This document shows positions 19,398 to 29,645 of a stretch of 64,000 nucleotides of DNA, in pieces; position 1 is the first letter of the stretch, and every line of letters starts with the position of its first letter. Source of the DNA: an uncultured Lachnospiraceae bacterium (GTDB lineage: Bacteria; Bacillota; Clostridia; Lachnospirales; Lachnospiraceae); the NCBI GenBank assembly GCA_902761585.1, contig CACWKX010000007.1:1-64000 (forward strand), read 5' to 3'. The notes below the pieces were generated by a model. That model worked only from the letters and a program-made list of their open reading frames with translations, did no database searches and was not told the DNA's origin. The position numbers and the translations under genes were made by a program.

Positions 19398-20957
19398 TCA
19401 CATATGGGCAACCTTGTCAAAAACATCCGTGATGGTCTGATCGGGCGCAGGGGTCAGAAGACTGACGATCACATTGACAAGGCAGGAAATCAGAAATGCC
19501 GGAAGAAGCTCGTAGATATCAAATCCGCCGCCCAACGGACGTACAAGGAATTTCCAGACAAAAACCATGGCTCCTCCCGCTGCCATCCCGCAAAGCGTGC
19601 CCTGCCTGTTGGATCGCCTCCAGTACAGGGACAGCAGGACAGCCGGTCCAAATGCCGCACCGAATCCCGCCCATGCAAAACTGACAATCCTGAAAACCGA
19701 GTTGTTTGGATTCCATGCCAGAACAATTCCAATAGCGGCTATGATGCCAAGTGTCAGTCTTGCGATCAGCATCTCACCCTTCGCGTTCATCTTCCGGTTC
19801 AGAAAACCGCTGACGATATCTTTCGATACAGAAGAAGAAGCCGCCAGAAGCTGCGAATCAGAAGTAGACATAGTCGATGCGATGATTCCAGACAAAATCA
19901 CACCTGCAATAAGCGCCGGTCCGAATCCAAATTCGCTGAGCCGGTGAGCAATCCGTACAATGACGGTCTCAGCTGCACTGGAATCCGAAAGAACTTCGAT
20001 TGTACCAGTCTTACTCATTCCCAGACCGATGATTCCAATCAGGATCGCTGCGCCCATCGCAATGACAACCCACACGCTTGCGATTCTTCTTGACAGCTTC
20101 AGCTTCTTCTCATCCCTGATCGCCATAAACCGCAGAAGGATATGCGGCATTCCAAAATATCCAAGCCCCCATGCCAGCGTGGAAACAATCGTAAGAGCAG
20201 AGTATGGTCCTGAGGTTCCCGGTGCCCAGAAGTTCCCGGCATCCGGAATATGACTTCTGAAGAGGGACAGATGTCCGCTCAGTTGTTCTGCGTTGGATAC
20301 AACTGCTGCCCAGCCTCCGGCCTGGCTGATTCCAAACACAAGGACGACGATCAGCGCAATCGTCATAATGATGCTCTGCACGAGATCCGTCAGGCTGGCC
20401 GCCAGAAAGCCGCCCGTCATCGTATATCCGATGACAATCAGAGCGCCAACAATCATACTGACATGGTAATCCAGCGAAAACAGGGAAGCAAACAGTTTCC
20501 CGATCGCAGCAAACCCGGACGCCGTGTATGGAATAAAGAAGATCACAATGATAAGGGCAGATATCAGCGTCAGAATCTTCTTCTTGTCCCCATACCGGTT
20601 GGAAAAGTATTCCGGAACCGTAATCGCATCCCCTGCTTCAACTGTATAGTTGCGAAATCTCCTTGCAACAAACAGCCAGTTCAGATAGGTTCCTGCAGCA
20701 AGGCCAATCGCAGTCCAGAAGGGTTCCGCCACCCCCGACAGATAGGCAAGCCCCGGCAAGCCCATCAGCAGCCAGCTTGACATATCCGATGCTTCTGCGC
20801 TCATCGCAGTGACCAGCGGTCCGAGCTGTCGACCGCCCAGATAAAAATCCCCGACACTGCTATTTCTTTTCGAGGTGATAAACCCAATCAGAAGCATCCC
20901 AACCAGGTATGCGATGATTGCAATGATGATTCCGGCCTGCGATGATATTGAACCCAT
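19398..20957 (-). CDS. putP: sodium:solute symporter, probable Na+/proline symporter
   Basis: A 519-aa SSS-family carrier with about 13 membrane helices. Family marks are GGRQLGPLVTAMSAEASDMSSWLLMGLPG in helix 2 (sodium and proline site in PutP) and STSDSQLLAASSSVSKDI for helix 8. The start at 20957 (MGSISSQAG) is chosen because the mature fold begins there and GAGG lies just before it; about 96 upstream in-frame codons cover the proposed promoter and leader and are not credible. Proline as substrate is likely but not certain. Confidence 0.88.
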   Translation of the reverse strand: MGSISSQAGIIIAIIAYLVGMLLIGFITSKRNSSVGDFYLGGRQLGPLVTAMSAEASDMSSWLLMGLPGLAYLSGVAEPFWTAIGLAAGTYLNWLFVARRFRNYTVEAGDAITVPEYFSNRYGDKKKILTLISALIIVIFFIPYTASGFAAIGKLFASLFSLDYHVSMIVGALIVIGYTMTGGFLAASLTDLVQSIIMTIALIVVLVFGISQAGGWAAVVSNAEQLSGHLSLFRSHIPDAGNFWAPGTSGPYSALTIVSTLAWGLGYFGMPHILLRFMAIRDEKKLKLSRRIASVWVVIAMGAAILIGIIGLGMSKTGTIEVLSDSSAAETVIVRIAHRLSEFGFGPALIAGVILSGIIASTMSTSDSQLLAASSSVSKDIVSGFLNRKMNAKGEMLIARLTLGIIAAIGIVLAWNPNNSVFRIVSFAWAGFGAAFGPAVLLSLYWRRSNRQGTLCGMAAGGAMVFVWKFLVRPLGGGFDIYELLPAFLISCLVNVIVSLLTPAPDQTITDVFDKVAHM

Positions 20958-21000
20958 ACATCCTCTCTCCCTGCTGGCTGTCCAGCGCTCTGTATTCACT

Positions 21001-21058
21001 GGCTCATACGCTTTCTTACGCTGCCGCTTTATCGGATTACCACAGCAAAATATGAGCC
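21001..21058 (-). promoter_or_regulatory. structured leader of putP
   Basis: The 5' leader, about 110 nt, is closed by a perfect 8-bp stem (GGCTCATA / TATGAGCC) enclosing a second GCTG/CAGC pairing. It may influence putP translation; no known riboswitch class was recognised. Confidence 0.4.
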
Positions 21059-21072
21059 CCGGTATTGAGCGG

Positions 21073-21100
21073 ATTATAGCACAACAGATGATTTTTTCAA
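21073..21100 (-). promoter_or_regulatory. putP promoter
   Basis: Minus strand: TTGAAA (21095-21100), 16-nt spacer, TATAAT (21073-21078). Confidence 0.7.
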
Positions 21101-21167
21101 ATATGTATCGTAATATTGGGAATATAAAAGAACATTTTCCGAACAGATTGATATTTTGGAAATATTT

Positions 21168-21200
21168 TTGAAAGGAAAACCGCCGCATCTCTGCGGCGGT
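21168..21200 (-). terminator. terminator after rny
   Basis: Perfect 9-bp stem ACCGCCGCA / TGCGGCGGT with GAGA loop (21179-21200) followed on the minus strand by TTTCCTTTC. Confidence 0.8.
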
Positions 21201-21245
21201 CTGTTTCCTGAATGACTGAAAAATCTGATCAGCAGGAGATCTCAC

Positions 21246-22802
21246 TTACTTTGCATAATCCACGACACGGGATTCGCGAATAAGACTGACCTTCACCTGT
21301 CCCGGATACTCCAATTCGGATTCGATCTGCTTTGCAATGTCCCTCGCGAGGAACGTCATATCTGCATCGCTGACCTGATCCGGAACAACCATGATACGAA
21401 TTTCTCTTCCGGCCTGAATGGCAAATGACTTCTCAACTCCCTTGAAGCCGTTCGCAATATCTTCCAGTTGCTTTAGTCTGTTGGTGTATGTTTCAAGGGT
21501 TTCTCTTCTTGCCCCTGGACGAGCCGCAGAAATTGTATCTGCAGCCTGCACAATACAGGCAATCAGAGATTCCGGTTCTACGTCGCCATGGTGAGACTCC
21601 ACAGCGTTGATGACGATCTGATTCTCCTTGTACTTTCGGCAGAGATCAGCACCGATCTGCACGTGTGTTCCTTCCACTTCGTGATCGATGGACTTTCCGA
21701 TGTCATGCAGCAGCCCGGCTCTCTTCGCAAGCCGGACGTCGACTCCAATCTCAGAAGCAAGCAGTCCTGAAAGGTGCGCCACCTCAATGGAGTGCTTCAG
21801 CGCATTCTGACCGTAGCTGGTTCTGAACTTCATTCTTCCCAGCAGCTTTATAAGCTCCGGATGAATGCCATGTACACCCACCTCAAGGCAAGCCTCGTCG
21901 CCAGCTTCACGGATCTCGTTCTCTACTTCCTTCTTTGCCTTCTCGACTGTCTCCTCGATTCTGGCCGGATGAATTCGTCCATCTACGATCAGCTTTTCAA
22001 GTGCAATACGAGCCACCTCACGACGGATCGGATCAAAGCTTGAAAGAACGACAGCCTCCGGAGTATCGTCAATAATCAGGTCCACACCGGTCAACGTCTC
22101 AATTGCCCGGATATTGCGGCCTTCCCGGCCGATAATACGACCCTTCATCTCGTCGTTCGGCAGCTGTACAACTGAAATAGCTGCCTCTGCGACCGTGTCC
22201 GCTGCACAGCGCTGAATCGCCTGGACGACGTACTCCTTGGCCTTTCTGGCCGCGTCCTCTTTCGTCTGGTTAATCAGCTCCTTGTAAAGCTTTGCAGCGT
22301 CTGTCTTTGCTTCTTCTTCAACAGATTTTAAAAGATATTCTTTTGCCTGGTCGGAGGTCAAACCCGAAATTCGCTCGAGTTCCTGCTGTCTCTGCCCGAG
22401 CAGCTTGTCTGCTGCGGACTGCTTCTTCTTCAGCTCTTCCTCTCTTGCTGCCACACTGCTCTCGCGACGCTCCAGAGCTTCTGTCTTCTTGTCAGCGGCC
22501 TCATCTTTCGCCATGACCCGCTTTTCAAGACGCTGCACCTCTGCGCGGCGATCTCTTGCCTCTCTCTCGGACTCATTCTTAATCCGGAGAGACTCTTCTT
22601 TCGCCTCGACAAGGGCTTCACGTTTCTTCGTCTCTGAGAGCTTCAGCGCATCATCAACAATCTTCCTTGCCTTCTCCTCCGCATTGCCAATGGTCGCTTT
22701 GTCTGCTTCTTCGCGGCGACGGATTACGGTTTTAGAAGTCAGAGGGACTGCGATTGCCAGTGTGATTGCAACAGCGATTAAAACAGCTAACGCAATCGGC
22801 AC
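21246..22802 (-). CDS. rny: ribonuclease Y
   Basis: Membrane-anchored endoribonuclease starting bulk mRNA decay, 518 aa. An N-terminal helix ([19 protein letters not shown]) is followed by a long charged coiled coil (about 30-200), a KH RNA-binding domain ([15 protein letters not shown], near 220), and an HD domain with LLHDIGK near 370. The start is GTG with AAGGAGG 7 nt upstream. It has its own promoter and terminator. Confidence 0.96.
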   Translation of the reverse strand: MPIALAVLIAVAITLAIAVPLTSKTVIRRREEADKATIGNAEEKARKIVDDALKLSETKKREALVEAKEESLRIKNESEREARDRRAEVQRLEKRVMAKDEAADKKTEALERRESSVAAREEELKKKQSAADKLLGQRQQELERISGLTSDQAKEYLLKSVEEEAKTDAAKLYKELINQTKEDAARKAKEYVVQAIQRCAADTVAEAAISVVQLPNDEMKGRIIGREGRNIRAIETLTGVDLIIDDTPEAVVLSSFDPIRREVARIALEKLIVDGRIHPARIEETVEKAKKEVENEIREAGDEACLEVGVHGIHPELIKLLGRMKFRTSYGQNALKHSIEVAHLSGLLASEIGVDVRLAKRAGLLHDIGKSIDHEVEGTHVQIGADLCRKYKENQIVINAVESHHGDVEPESLIACIVQAADTISAARPGARRETLETYTNRLKQLEDIANGFKGVEKSFAIQAGREIRIMVVPDQVSDADMTFLARDIAKQIESELEYPGQVKVSLIRESRVVDYAK

Positions 22803-22852
22803 AGGAGCACCTCCTTACAATATTTAGTTGTCATGTAACTACAACTTTTATT

Positions 22853-22881
22853 ATTGTACTTTTTTTCACAGGCTGTGTCAA
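22853..22881 (-). promoter_or_regulatory. rny promoter
   Basis: Minus strand: TTGACA (22876-22881), 17-nt spacer, TACAAT (22853-22858). Confidence 0.78.
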
Positions 22882-22966
22882 GCTGGCGGAAATTTTCGGT
22901 CTGGTCACCATGTAACCAGTAATCATGCACAAATCACTGTTTCCTGACAGCCAGTCCCGGTCAGGT

Positions 22967-23611
22967 TCAATCCTGTCCCTGAAACTCCCGCAGCACACTC
23001 CTTATGTCCGCAGCTTCAAATCCCTTCCGCATCAGGTAGCCCATCAGCTTCTGCTGCTCATCCCAGGATGCATGCGCGGCATCATATCCCCTTTTCCGAA
23101 TCAGCTTTCGGATTGCTCCAACGTCTGCTGATTCCTGTAGAAAAGGGGCGTTTGCTTGATTCTCTTGTCCGACAGCAGAAAATGCCTCACGAATCACATC
23201 TGAGTCCACCCCTCTTTTCTCGAGCTCCAGCAGGATCACTTTTCTGCTTTTTCTTCCCGACTGCTGGCGAATGTAATTCTCTGCATACCGCTCGTCATCC
23301 GTATAGTGATAGGAAGCCACATAATCAAGCGCTTTTTCTGCGATCTCCTCCGGGTACCCGTCATGTCTGAGCCTGTCACGAAGCTGGCGGACCGTTCTGT
23401 CAGAGGTTTTCAGAAGATTCATGCATCTGAGCTTCGCCCTTCTGACGAGCACATCGTCATGGATCTCTTCCAGAACTTCTTCCGGAATCTCCTCCCCCTC
23501 CCGGATATGGTATTTTCTGAGCTCGCCCGCATAGAGTACAAATGACCTATCGTCCTCAAGCACAATCTTTCTTTTTCGATCCGTCACCCTGAGGATTTCC
23601 GCTGCAATCAT
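22967..23611 (-). CDS. recX: RecX-type regulator of RecA
   Basis: Helical-repeat protein of 214 aa that modulates RecA filaments. Recognisable blocks are ALDYVASYHYTDDERYAENYIRQ and SRKVILLELEKRGVD (the tandem three-helix RecX repeats), preceded by LLKTSDRTVRQLRDRL. The start at 23611 has GGAG 7 nt upstream; an in-frame ATG at 23647 is also possible and would add 12 residues. It lies just downstream of recA, as is common, and would share its SOS control. Confidence 0.86.
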   Translation of the reverse strand: MIAAEILRVTDRKRKIVLEDDRSFVLYAGELRKYHIREGEEIPEEVLEEIHDDVLVRRAKLRCMNLLKTSDRTVRQLRDRLRHDGYPEEIAEKALDYVASYHYTDDERYAENYIRQQSGRKSRKVILLELEKRGVDSDVIREAFSAVGQENQANAPFLQESADVGAIRKLIRKRGYDAAHASWDEQQKLMGYLMRKGFEAADIRSVLREFQGQD

Positions 23612-23697
23612 CCGCCTTCTCCGCTCCCCGCACGCTTCTTCCTGCATCTCCGGCTCTTCCCATTCGCGATGGCATCTCCCCGGAAATGTTCAGTTTC

Positions 23698-24849
<1,152 letters not shown>

Positions 24850-24883
24850 ATCTTTCTCCTGTACTCAGTCAGTTTTGTTTTTT

Positions 24884-24897
24884 CGAACTAATGTTCG
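24884..24897. promoter_or_regulatory. LexA (Cheo/SOS) box of recA
   Basis: The perfect dyad CGAACTAATGTTCG matches the Gram-positive SOS consensus CGAAC-N4-GTTCG. It starts 6 nt downstream of the recA -10 hexamer, covering the transcription start region. Confidence 0.88.
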
Positions 24898-24903
24898 GTC
24901 CTA

Positions 24904-24932
24904 ATATTACAGAGAAACGTCATCCCTGTCAA
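24904..24932 (-). promoter_or_regulatory. recA promoter
   Basis: Minus strand: TTGACA (24927-24932), 17-nt spacer, TAATAT (24904-24909). Confidence 0.82.
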
Positions 24933-25004
24933 GCCGTAATATCAGTGTCCTGAAGTTTCCATGAATCCTGAAAGTCGATTGATTTCGAAAGAATCATATA
25001 TAGA

Positions 25005-25047
25005 GCTGAAAACAGAAACGGAGATAACAGAACTGTCATCTCCGTTT
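25005..25047 (-). terminator. terminator of the Dlt-like operon
   Basis: A 15-bp stem with one G-T pair (AAACGGAGATGACAG / CTGTTATCTCCGTTT, 25016-25047), then CTGTTTTC on the minus strand. Confidence 0.85.
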
Positions 25048-25085
25048 ATATCGAATATCACAAAGTATGTCAATCTCAAAAAAGA

Positions 25086-26309
25086 TCAGTCTTCCTCATC
25101 ATCGGACGAATTCCCCTCTGCAGACGTTACTGTCTGATTCCCGGAATTTGTTTCATCTGATGCAGAGGTGCCGGCAGCTTCTCCCCCTGTTTCCTGTCCG
25201 GCAGCGGCCGCCTGGATCTGGGTATCCAGAGAAGCAAGCGCTGCCTCCTTTGCCGGCCGATACTGGGCATCTTCCCGTTCCCAGACCGCATAAGCTTCAT
25301 CCCCGCGGTGATCTGTAAAATGGTAATGCTGCGTCAGATAATCCAGCAGATAATCTGTATACTTCACGGCCCCAAGCAGATTGGTATGATGCGCATCATA
25401 ATAATCCGTAGAAAAATCAATTCCAAGCTTTTCCTGATCCTTATTTGCATTCAGGAACGGAACATTGTACTCCTGCGCGATTGCTGTAACTGCATTCAGT
25501 TCTCCCATATCATCCTGTGTATAGGCGTACGGTGACGCAACAAGGATAACCTCCTGCCCAATCTTCCTGCAATAGTCTAGCACCTCCCGGAGCGCATTCT
25601 CTCCTCCTTGTGCCAGTTTTGTCTGATAGTGCTCGTCATACGGGATCGCACTCTGAGGCACAACCCGGTCTCTTATCGCATATCCCATAAACTGACTGGC
25701 ATCAACAGCGGAAAAATCTCTCTTGCCACCCTTGATCACTCGCTTCCAGTTAGAACTGTCAAAAAGCCGCCAGTAATTCTCATGATTCATGATCAATGTC
25801 AGATAATACGGCAGCTGATCGGATGAAAAGCGGATTCCTGTCATCTTATTATAATGATTCAGGATTTCCCATCTCTTGAACGGATTCGCATAGTTCTTGA
25901 TATAACGATACATGTTTGTCGTCATACCGTTCATGGATCGTGAACCAAGAAATCCTCTCACCTCGATCAGGGCAACCTTGGGGCTCTGGTGTTTGAGCAG
26001 ATCCTTCAGTGAAAAAATGGTATTCTCCCCGACAGCCCCGGCAATCCCATACGCATAGGAAGAAATGCCATACTTTTCCCATGCTTCCATTGAATCATAA
26101 TAGCGGTATACCGTGCTTGCACCGATCACAACCGCGTCAACCGTATTCTCCGGGAGGTTCTCGTAATCATACAGACGATAGGACTTCGGCCGGTCATAAA
26201 GCAACGTCAGAAACTGAAAGATCAGCGCCGTCACAACCAGAAAAACAATAATCTTCACCAGCTGCGGCGCCGTGATCGGTTTCTTCCTGTTTTGTGTCAC
26301 TTCTTTCAT
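25086..26309 (-). CDS. membrane-anchored SGNH-type protein, DltD-like
   Basis: A 407-aa protein with one N-terminal membrane helix (LVKIIVFLVVTALIFQFLTLLY) and an outer catalytic domain. VIGASTVYRYYDS is the likely GxS nucleophile block, and DYYDAHHTNLLGAVKYTDYL carries the Asp-x2-His pair of the SGNH/DltD fold. The last 50 residues are low complexity (Ser, Gly, Glu, Asp). In Dlt-type systems such a protein accepts acyl groups from the MBOAT protein and passes them to the surface polymer. The ATG at 26309 lies 2 nt after the ligase stop; a TTG one codon pair upstream is less likely. It is the last gene of the operon. Confidence 0.75.
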   Translation of the reverse strand: MKEVTQNRKKPITAPQLVKIIVFLVVTALIFQFLTLLYDRPKSYRLYDYENLPENTVDAVVIGASTVYRYYDSMEAWEKYGISSYAYGIAGAVGENTIFSLKDLLKHQSPKVALIEVRGFLGSRSMNGMTTNMYRYIKNYANPFKRWEILNHYNKMTGIRFSSDQLPYYLTLIMNHENYWRLFDSSNWKRVIKGGKRDFSAVDASQFMGYAIRDRVVPQSAIPYDEHYQTKLAQGGENALREVLDYCRKIGQEVILVASPYAYTQDDMGELNAVTAIAQEYNVPFLNANKDQEKLGIDFSTDYYDAHHTNLLGAVKYTDYLLDYLTQHYHFTDHRGDEAYAVWEREDAQYRPAKEAALASLDTQIQAAAAGQETGGEAAGTSASDETNSGNQTVTSAEGNSSDDEED

Positions 26310-26311
26310 CC

Positions 26312-27802
26312 TCAAATGACCTTATCTCCCTCAAGCAGTTCTGACGCAAGCTTCTTCCTCTGCAGTTTTCCGTTATAAGACCGCGGTATCTGATGGCAGA
26401 TCACAATCTTCTGAGGTATCTTGTCCGGATCCACACGTCTGCGCAGATACTGCATCATCGCCTTGTGGTCGAATGTTTCCTCGTCCGTATCCACGACCAG
26501 AATCGGAACCTCGCCTGATACCTTATCCTTCTTTGGAATACACGCACAATCCTGAATTCCCGGATAGTCAGACGCTGCCTCCTCAATCTCGTCAGGCGCA
26601 ATCTTGATCCCGCGGAAATTGATGACATCGTCAGCTCTTCCGAGGACATAGACATATCCCTTGTCATCGATATATCCCTCGTCCTTTGAGAAGATATACC
26701 CATCCTTCATAACGCTTTCTGTCAGTTCCTTCTGCTTCCAGTAGCCCTTCATATTCATGGCGCCTCTGGTCGCAATCAGTCCTGTATGCTTTTCATCAGA
26801 ATGAATGATTTCGTGGTTTGCATTCGTCACGAAGAACTGCGCGTTCACAGCCGGTTTGCCGATGCAATGCTTCCTGTCTTCATTCCCGGAAAAATCCAGA
26901 AAACAGCTTCTCCCGGACTCTGTAGAGCCATAACAATTGTAAAGTCGTGTCCCTGGAAATGTTGCTCTCAAATTTTCCTTGATCTCGTCATTCAGGTAAG
27001 CAGTCCCGACCTGCACATAGTCCAGCTGACCGGCAAACTCCGAAAATCTTCCTCTTGAAAGCTTGAGGAGCACCGATGCCGCAGTTGGTGAAAGATCAAT
27101 CGCCGTCGCATGATAATCCCTCATCAATTCATAGATTCTGCGCACCTGTGTCACACCGCGGACAAGAAGCGCTGCTCCATGTTTGGAATAAATCGCATAG
27201 AGTGTACGGATCGCATGGGCATGGCTGAGCGGCAGGGGGATCAGCTCCCTGTTTCCATCGCGCATATGAACCCCTTCCGCAACATTCTGGGCAAGCGCAA
27301 CATCATTCGCATGGGTCAGCTCCACACCCTTTGACTTTCCAGTCGTCCCGGTTGTGAAAAGGATCTCGGCAGTTTCTTCTCCGGTCGGCACATAGTACAC
27401 AGCGTCCCTTACCGGTTCACCTTCTGACAGTTCCACATAAGAGGCCGTTATTCTGTTCAGGTCCTCCGAAGCAGGCTTTCGGTCTGATACAAACAATACC
27501 GGATCCGTCTCCTGATAGATACTGAGAATCCGCTCATCTGCTGCATCATCCTCTACAGGAACAAAAATCGCGCCGATCAGCCAGCAGGCGATTTCAAGTG
27601 ACAGGTAATGTGCCTTTCCATCATACGAAGCTATGACACATCTTTCGAGATCTGCTCCTTTTGCGCGAAGGAACGCTGCTGCTCCCTCTGCATCTCTCAT
27701 CATCTGCCCATAGGTATGCTCCCCGTCTGCATCAACGATGCAGAGTGCATCTGGAGAATTCTTCGCAGCTTCCCTGAAAATCGACAACACTGAAGTAAAC
27801 AC
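26312..27802 (-). CDS. AMP-forming acyl/amino-acid ligase, DltA-like position
   Basis: ANL-superfamily adenylating enzyme, 496 aa. Visible motifs are TTGTTGKSKGVELTH (P-loop), YGSTESG, DEGYIDDKGYVYVLGRADD (hinge Asp) and NGKLQRKKL (catalytic Lys). It should activate a carboxylic acid as AMP ester and load it onto the acyl carrier protein encoded two genes upstream. The middle part looks more like acyl-CoA/fatty-acid ligases than classical DltA, so D-alanine cannot be assumed as substrate. The start is GTG with GGAGG 6 nt upstream. Confidence 0.8.
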   Translation of the reverse strand: MFTSVLSIFREAAKNSPDALCIVDADGEHTYGQMMRDAEGAAAFLRAKGADLERCVIASYDGKAHYLSLEIACWLIGAIFVPVEDDAADERILSIYQETDPVLFVSDRKPASEDLNRITASYVELSEGEPVRDAVYYVPTGEETAEILFTTGTTGKSKGVELTHANDVALAQNVAEGVHMRDGNRELIPLPLSHAHAIRTLYAIYSKHGAALLVRGVTQVRRIYELMRDYHATAIDLSPTAASVLLKLSRGRFSEFAGQLDYVQVGTAYLNDEIKENLRATFPGTRLYNCYGSTESGRSCFLDFSGNEDRKHCIGKPAVNAQFFVTNANHEIIHSDEKHTGLIATRGAMNMKGYWKQKELTESVMKDGYIFSKDEGYIDDKGYVYVLGRADDVINFRGIKIAPDEIEEAASDYPGIQDCACIPKKDKVSGEVPILVVDTDEETFDHKAMMQYLRRRVDPDKIPQKIVICHQIPRSYNGKLQRKKLASELLEGDKVI

Positions 27803-27826
27803 CGTACACCTCCATCCGTTACTTGC

Positions 27827-29401
27827 TTAAAAGCCCATATAAATAAAGGACGCTGCATTGTATCCCGGGCCATACTTTCCACACAGAATGACAAAGAAAA
27901 AGAGGAAAAGATAGATGCTCCACCGGAAAACAAGATTCCTTCCGGCCAGATGCGCCCTGATCTGCCATCCCCGCTCCTTCATTACCGAAGTCAGGAATAG
28001 AAGAAAAAGCCCTGCAAAACCGATCAAAAACTCTATTTTCCCCAGCCCATAAGTAAAGACTGTATGCCGGAACACACCAAGACCAGGACTCGTCAGCATT
28101 TTTTTCAAAATCACCGCAGCTGCCCCAAGGGAAGGCGCCTTCACAAACGTTCTCGGAATAATCCCACACAGGAGGAATGTTCTGAGGATCCGGAAAACAT
28201 GGAACTCAGGGGAATCTGGATCAAAGTGAAGCACATTCAGCATCCTCGGATACACTGGCTTCAGAATGACACTCAGAATGATGATCCCGCCCTGCCAGGC
28301 TCCCCAGAGCATGTAATTCCAGCCCGTCCCATGCCAGAGCCCCGTTGCAATCCAGACGAGGATCAATGCGCAGACCGTCGTCGTATTCTGTCCTGCAACA
28401 GCGCCAAATTTTTTCCGCATGGCTCTCGAAAACTTCTTCACGAATCCGGAGATCGATACAGGCATATACAGATAATCGCGGAACCAGGCGCCGAGTGTAA
28501 TATGCCATCTTCTCCAGAAATCATCAACGCTCGTTGCAAAGTAGGGTTGCCGGAAATTCTGTTCAATCTCAATTCCGAAGATCTGCGACATTCCTCTGGC
28601 AATGTCAACACAGCCAGAAAAATCTGTATACAACTGCACCGCATACAGGAACATCGTAAAAAGCAGCAGACTGCCTGACGCATTCTGATAATTTGCCAGA
28701 ACATTCGTCACAAACGGGCCGAACCGGTCCGCAATCACGAGCTTCTGAAAGACTCCCCATAAGGCGAGCTGTACGCCAAAGCACACTCTCCTGTAATCAA
28801 AGTAGTGAAGCTCTCTGAACTGAAAGCCCAGCCTGTCATACCGGGCAATCGGTCCCTGAAGAATATGCGGAAAATAGCAGACATACAGAAGATAGCGGAA
28901 GAAGTTCTTCTCAGCCGGATATCTCTTCCAATATACATCCAGGACATACCCGATCGTGGAAAATGTATAATAGGAAATTCCAAGCGGGATAATGACTGTC
29001 AGTGCAGGGCTTCCTCCCGAAGCAGCAGAGAAGAACAGCGCCGCCACTTTCCGGGCAAATTTTGTATATATGAGATATGCAAGAACCACCGCGACAACGA
29101 TCCACATGACTTTTCTAGCCGAACGCTTCTCTTTCCTGCGGATCGCCTTTTTCTCGTCTTTTCTTTCTTCAGAAGCCAGTGCAAGCGCTGCTCTTTCATG
29201 AATGCCAGAGATCATCCGTGCACCGACGTAAGTAATGGCTGCCGTGCCCATCATAAAAGGCAGGTATGACAGGCCTGCCTTTGCATAAAATATAAGACTC
29301 GCTGCCAGAAGAACAACCCATCGTGCCTTCGCCGGTACAATAAAGTAAACAACCGCGACAGCTGTCAAAAATACCAGAAAATAAAACGATATGAAAGTCA
29401 T
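27827..29401 (-). CDS. MBOAT-family membrane O-acyltransferase (DltB/AlgI-like)
   Basis: Polytopic membrane protein of 524 aa. The MBOAT core DDFWRRWHITLGAWFRDYLYMP and the catalytic-His segment ATGLWHGTGWNY are present. At this length it is nearer AlgI (about 500 aa) than DltB (about 400 aa); residues about 75-110 hold a Lys/Arg/Glu-rich cytosolic loop. It would carry acyl groups from the acyl carrier protein across the membrane. The ATG at 29401 is 10 nt after the carrier-protein stop; a TTG upstream inside that gene is ignored. Confidence 0.86.
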   Translation of the reverse strand: MTFISFYFLVFLTAVAVVYFIVPAKARWVVLLAASLIFYAKAGLSYLPFMMGTAAITYVGARMISGIHERAALALASEERKDEKKAIRRKEKRSARKVMWIVVAVVLAYLIYTKFARKVAALFFSAASGGSPALTVIIPLGISYYTFSTIGYVLDVYWKRYPAEKNFFRYLLYVCYFPHILQGPIARYDRLGFQFRELHYFDYRRVCFGVQLALWGVFQKLVIADRFGPFVTNVLANYQNASGSLLLFTMFLYAVQLYTDFSGCVDIARGMSQIFGIEIEQNFRQPYFATSVDDFWRRWHITLGAWFRDYLYMPVSISGFVKKFSRAMRKKFGAVAGQNTTTVCALILVWIATGLWHGTGWNYMLWGAWQGGIIILSVILKPVYPRMLNVLHFDPDSPEFHVFRILRTFLLCGIIPRTFVKAPSLGAAAVILKKMLTSPGLGVFRHTVFTYGLGKIEFLIGFAGLFLLFLTSVMKERGWQIRAHLAGRNLVFRWSIYLFLFFFVILCGKYGPGYNAASFIYMGF

Positions 29402-29411
29402 CTCAGCTCTC

Positions 29412-29645
29412 TCACTGCTCGTCCTGAAGTCTTTCAACCAGTTCTGTCATCGCATCGACCGAGTTGAAATTTTCCGGTACAATATCGTCCATATCGATTT
29501 CAATGTTGAACTCGCTTTCCAGCTCCGAGATGAGCGCAGTCAGCGTCAGGGAATCGATTACCTTGTCGTCGATCAGCTTTGTCTCGGACACATAGTCAAC
29601 AGAATCATCCATGCTCTTCAGAATATTCAGTATCCTGTCTTTCAT
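29412..29645 (-). CDS. acyl carrier protein (DltC-like)
   Basis: A small acidic carrier of 77 aa. Ser32 in VIDSLTL is the probable phosphopantetheine attachment site, with the usual four-helix layout around it. GAGGAG precedes the ATG, which overlaps the stop of the upstream gene by 4 nt (ATGA). It probably carries the activated acyl group between the ligase and the MBOAT protein. Confidence 0.88.
   Translation of the reverse strand: MKDRILNILKSMDDSVDYVSETKLIDDKVIDSLTLTALISELESEFNIEIDMDDIVPENFNSVDAMTELVERLQDEQ

Noticed and set aside
24884..24897. Novel operator at recA
   Set aside because: It is a textbook Gram-positive LexA box and so expected, not novel.
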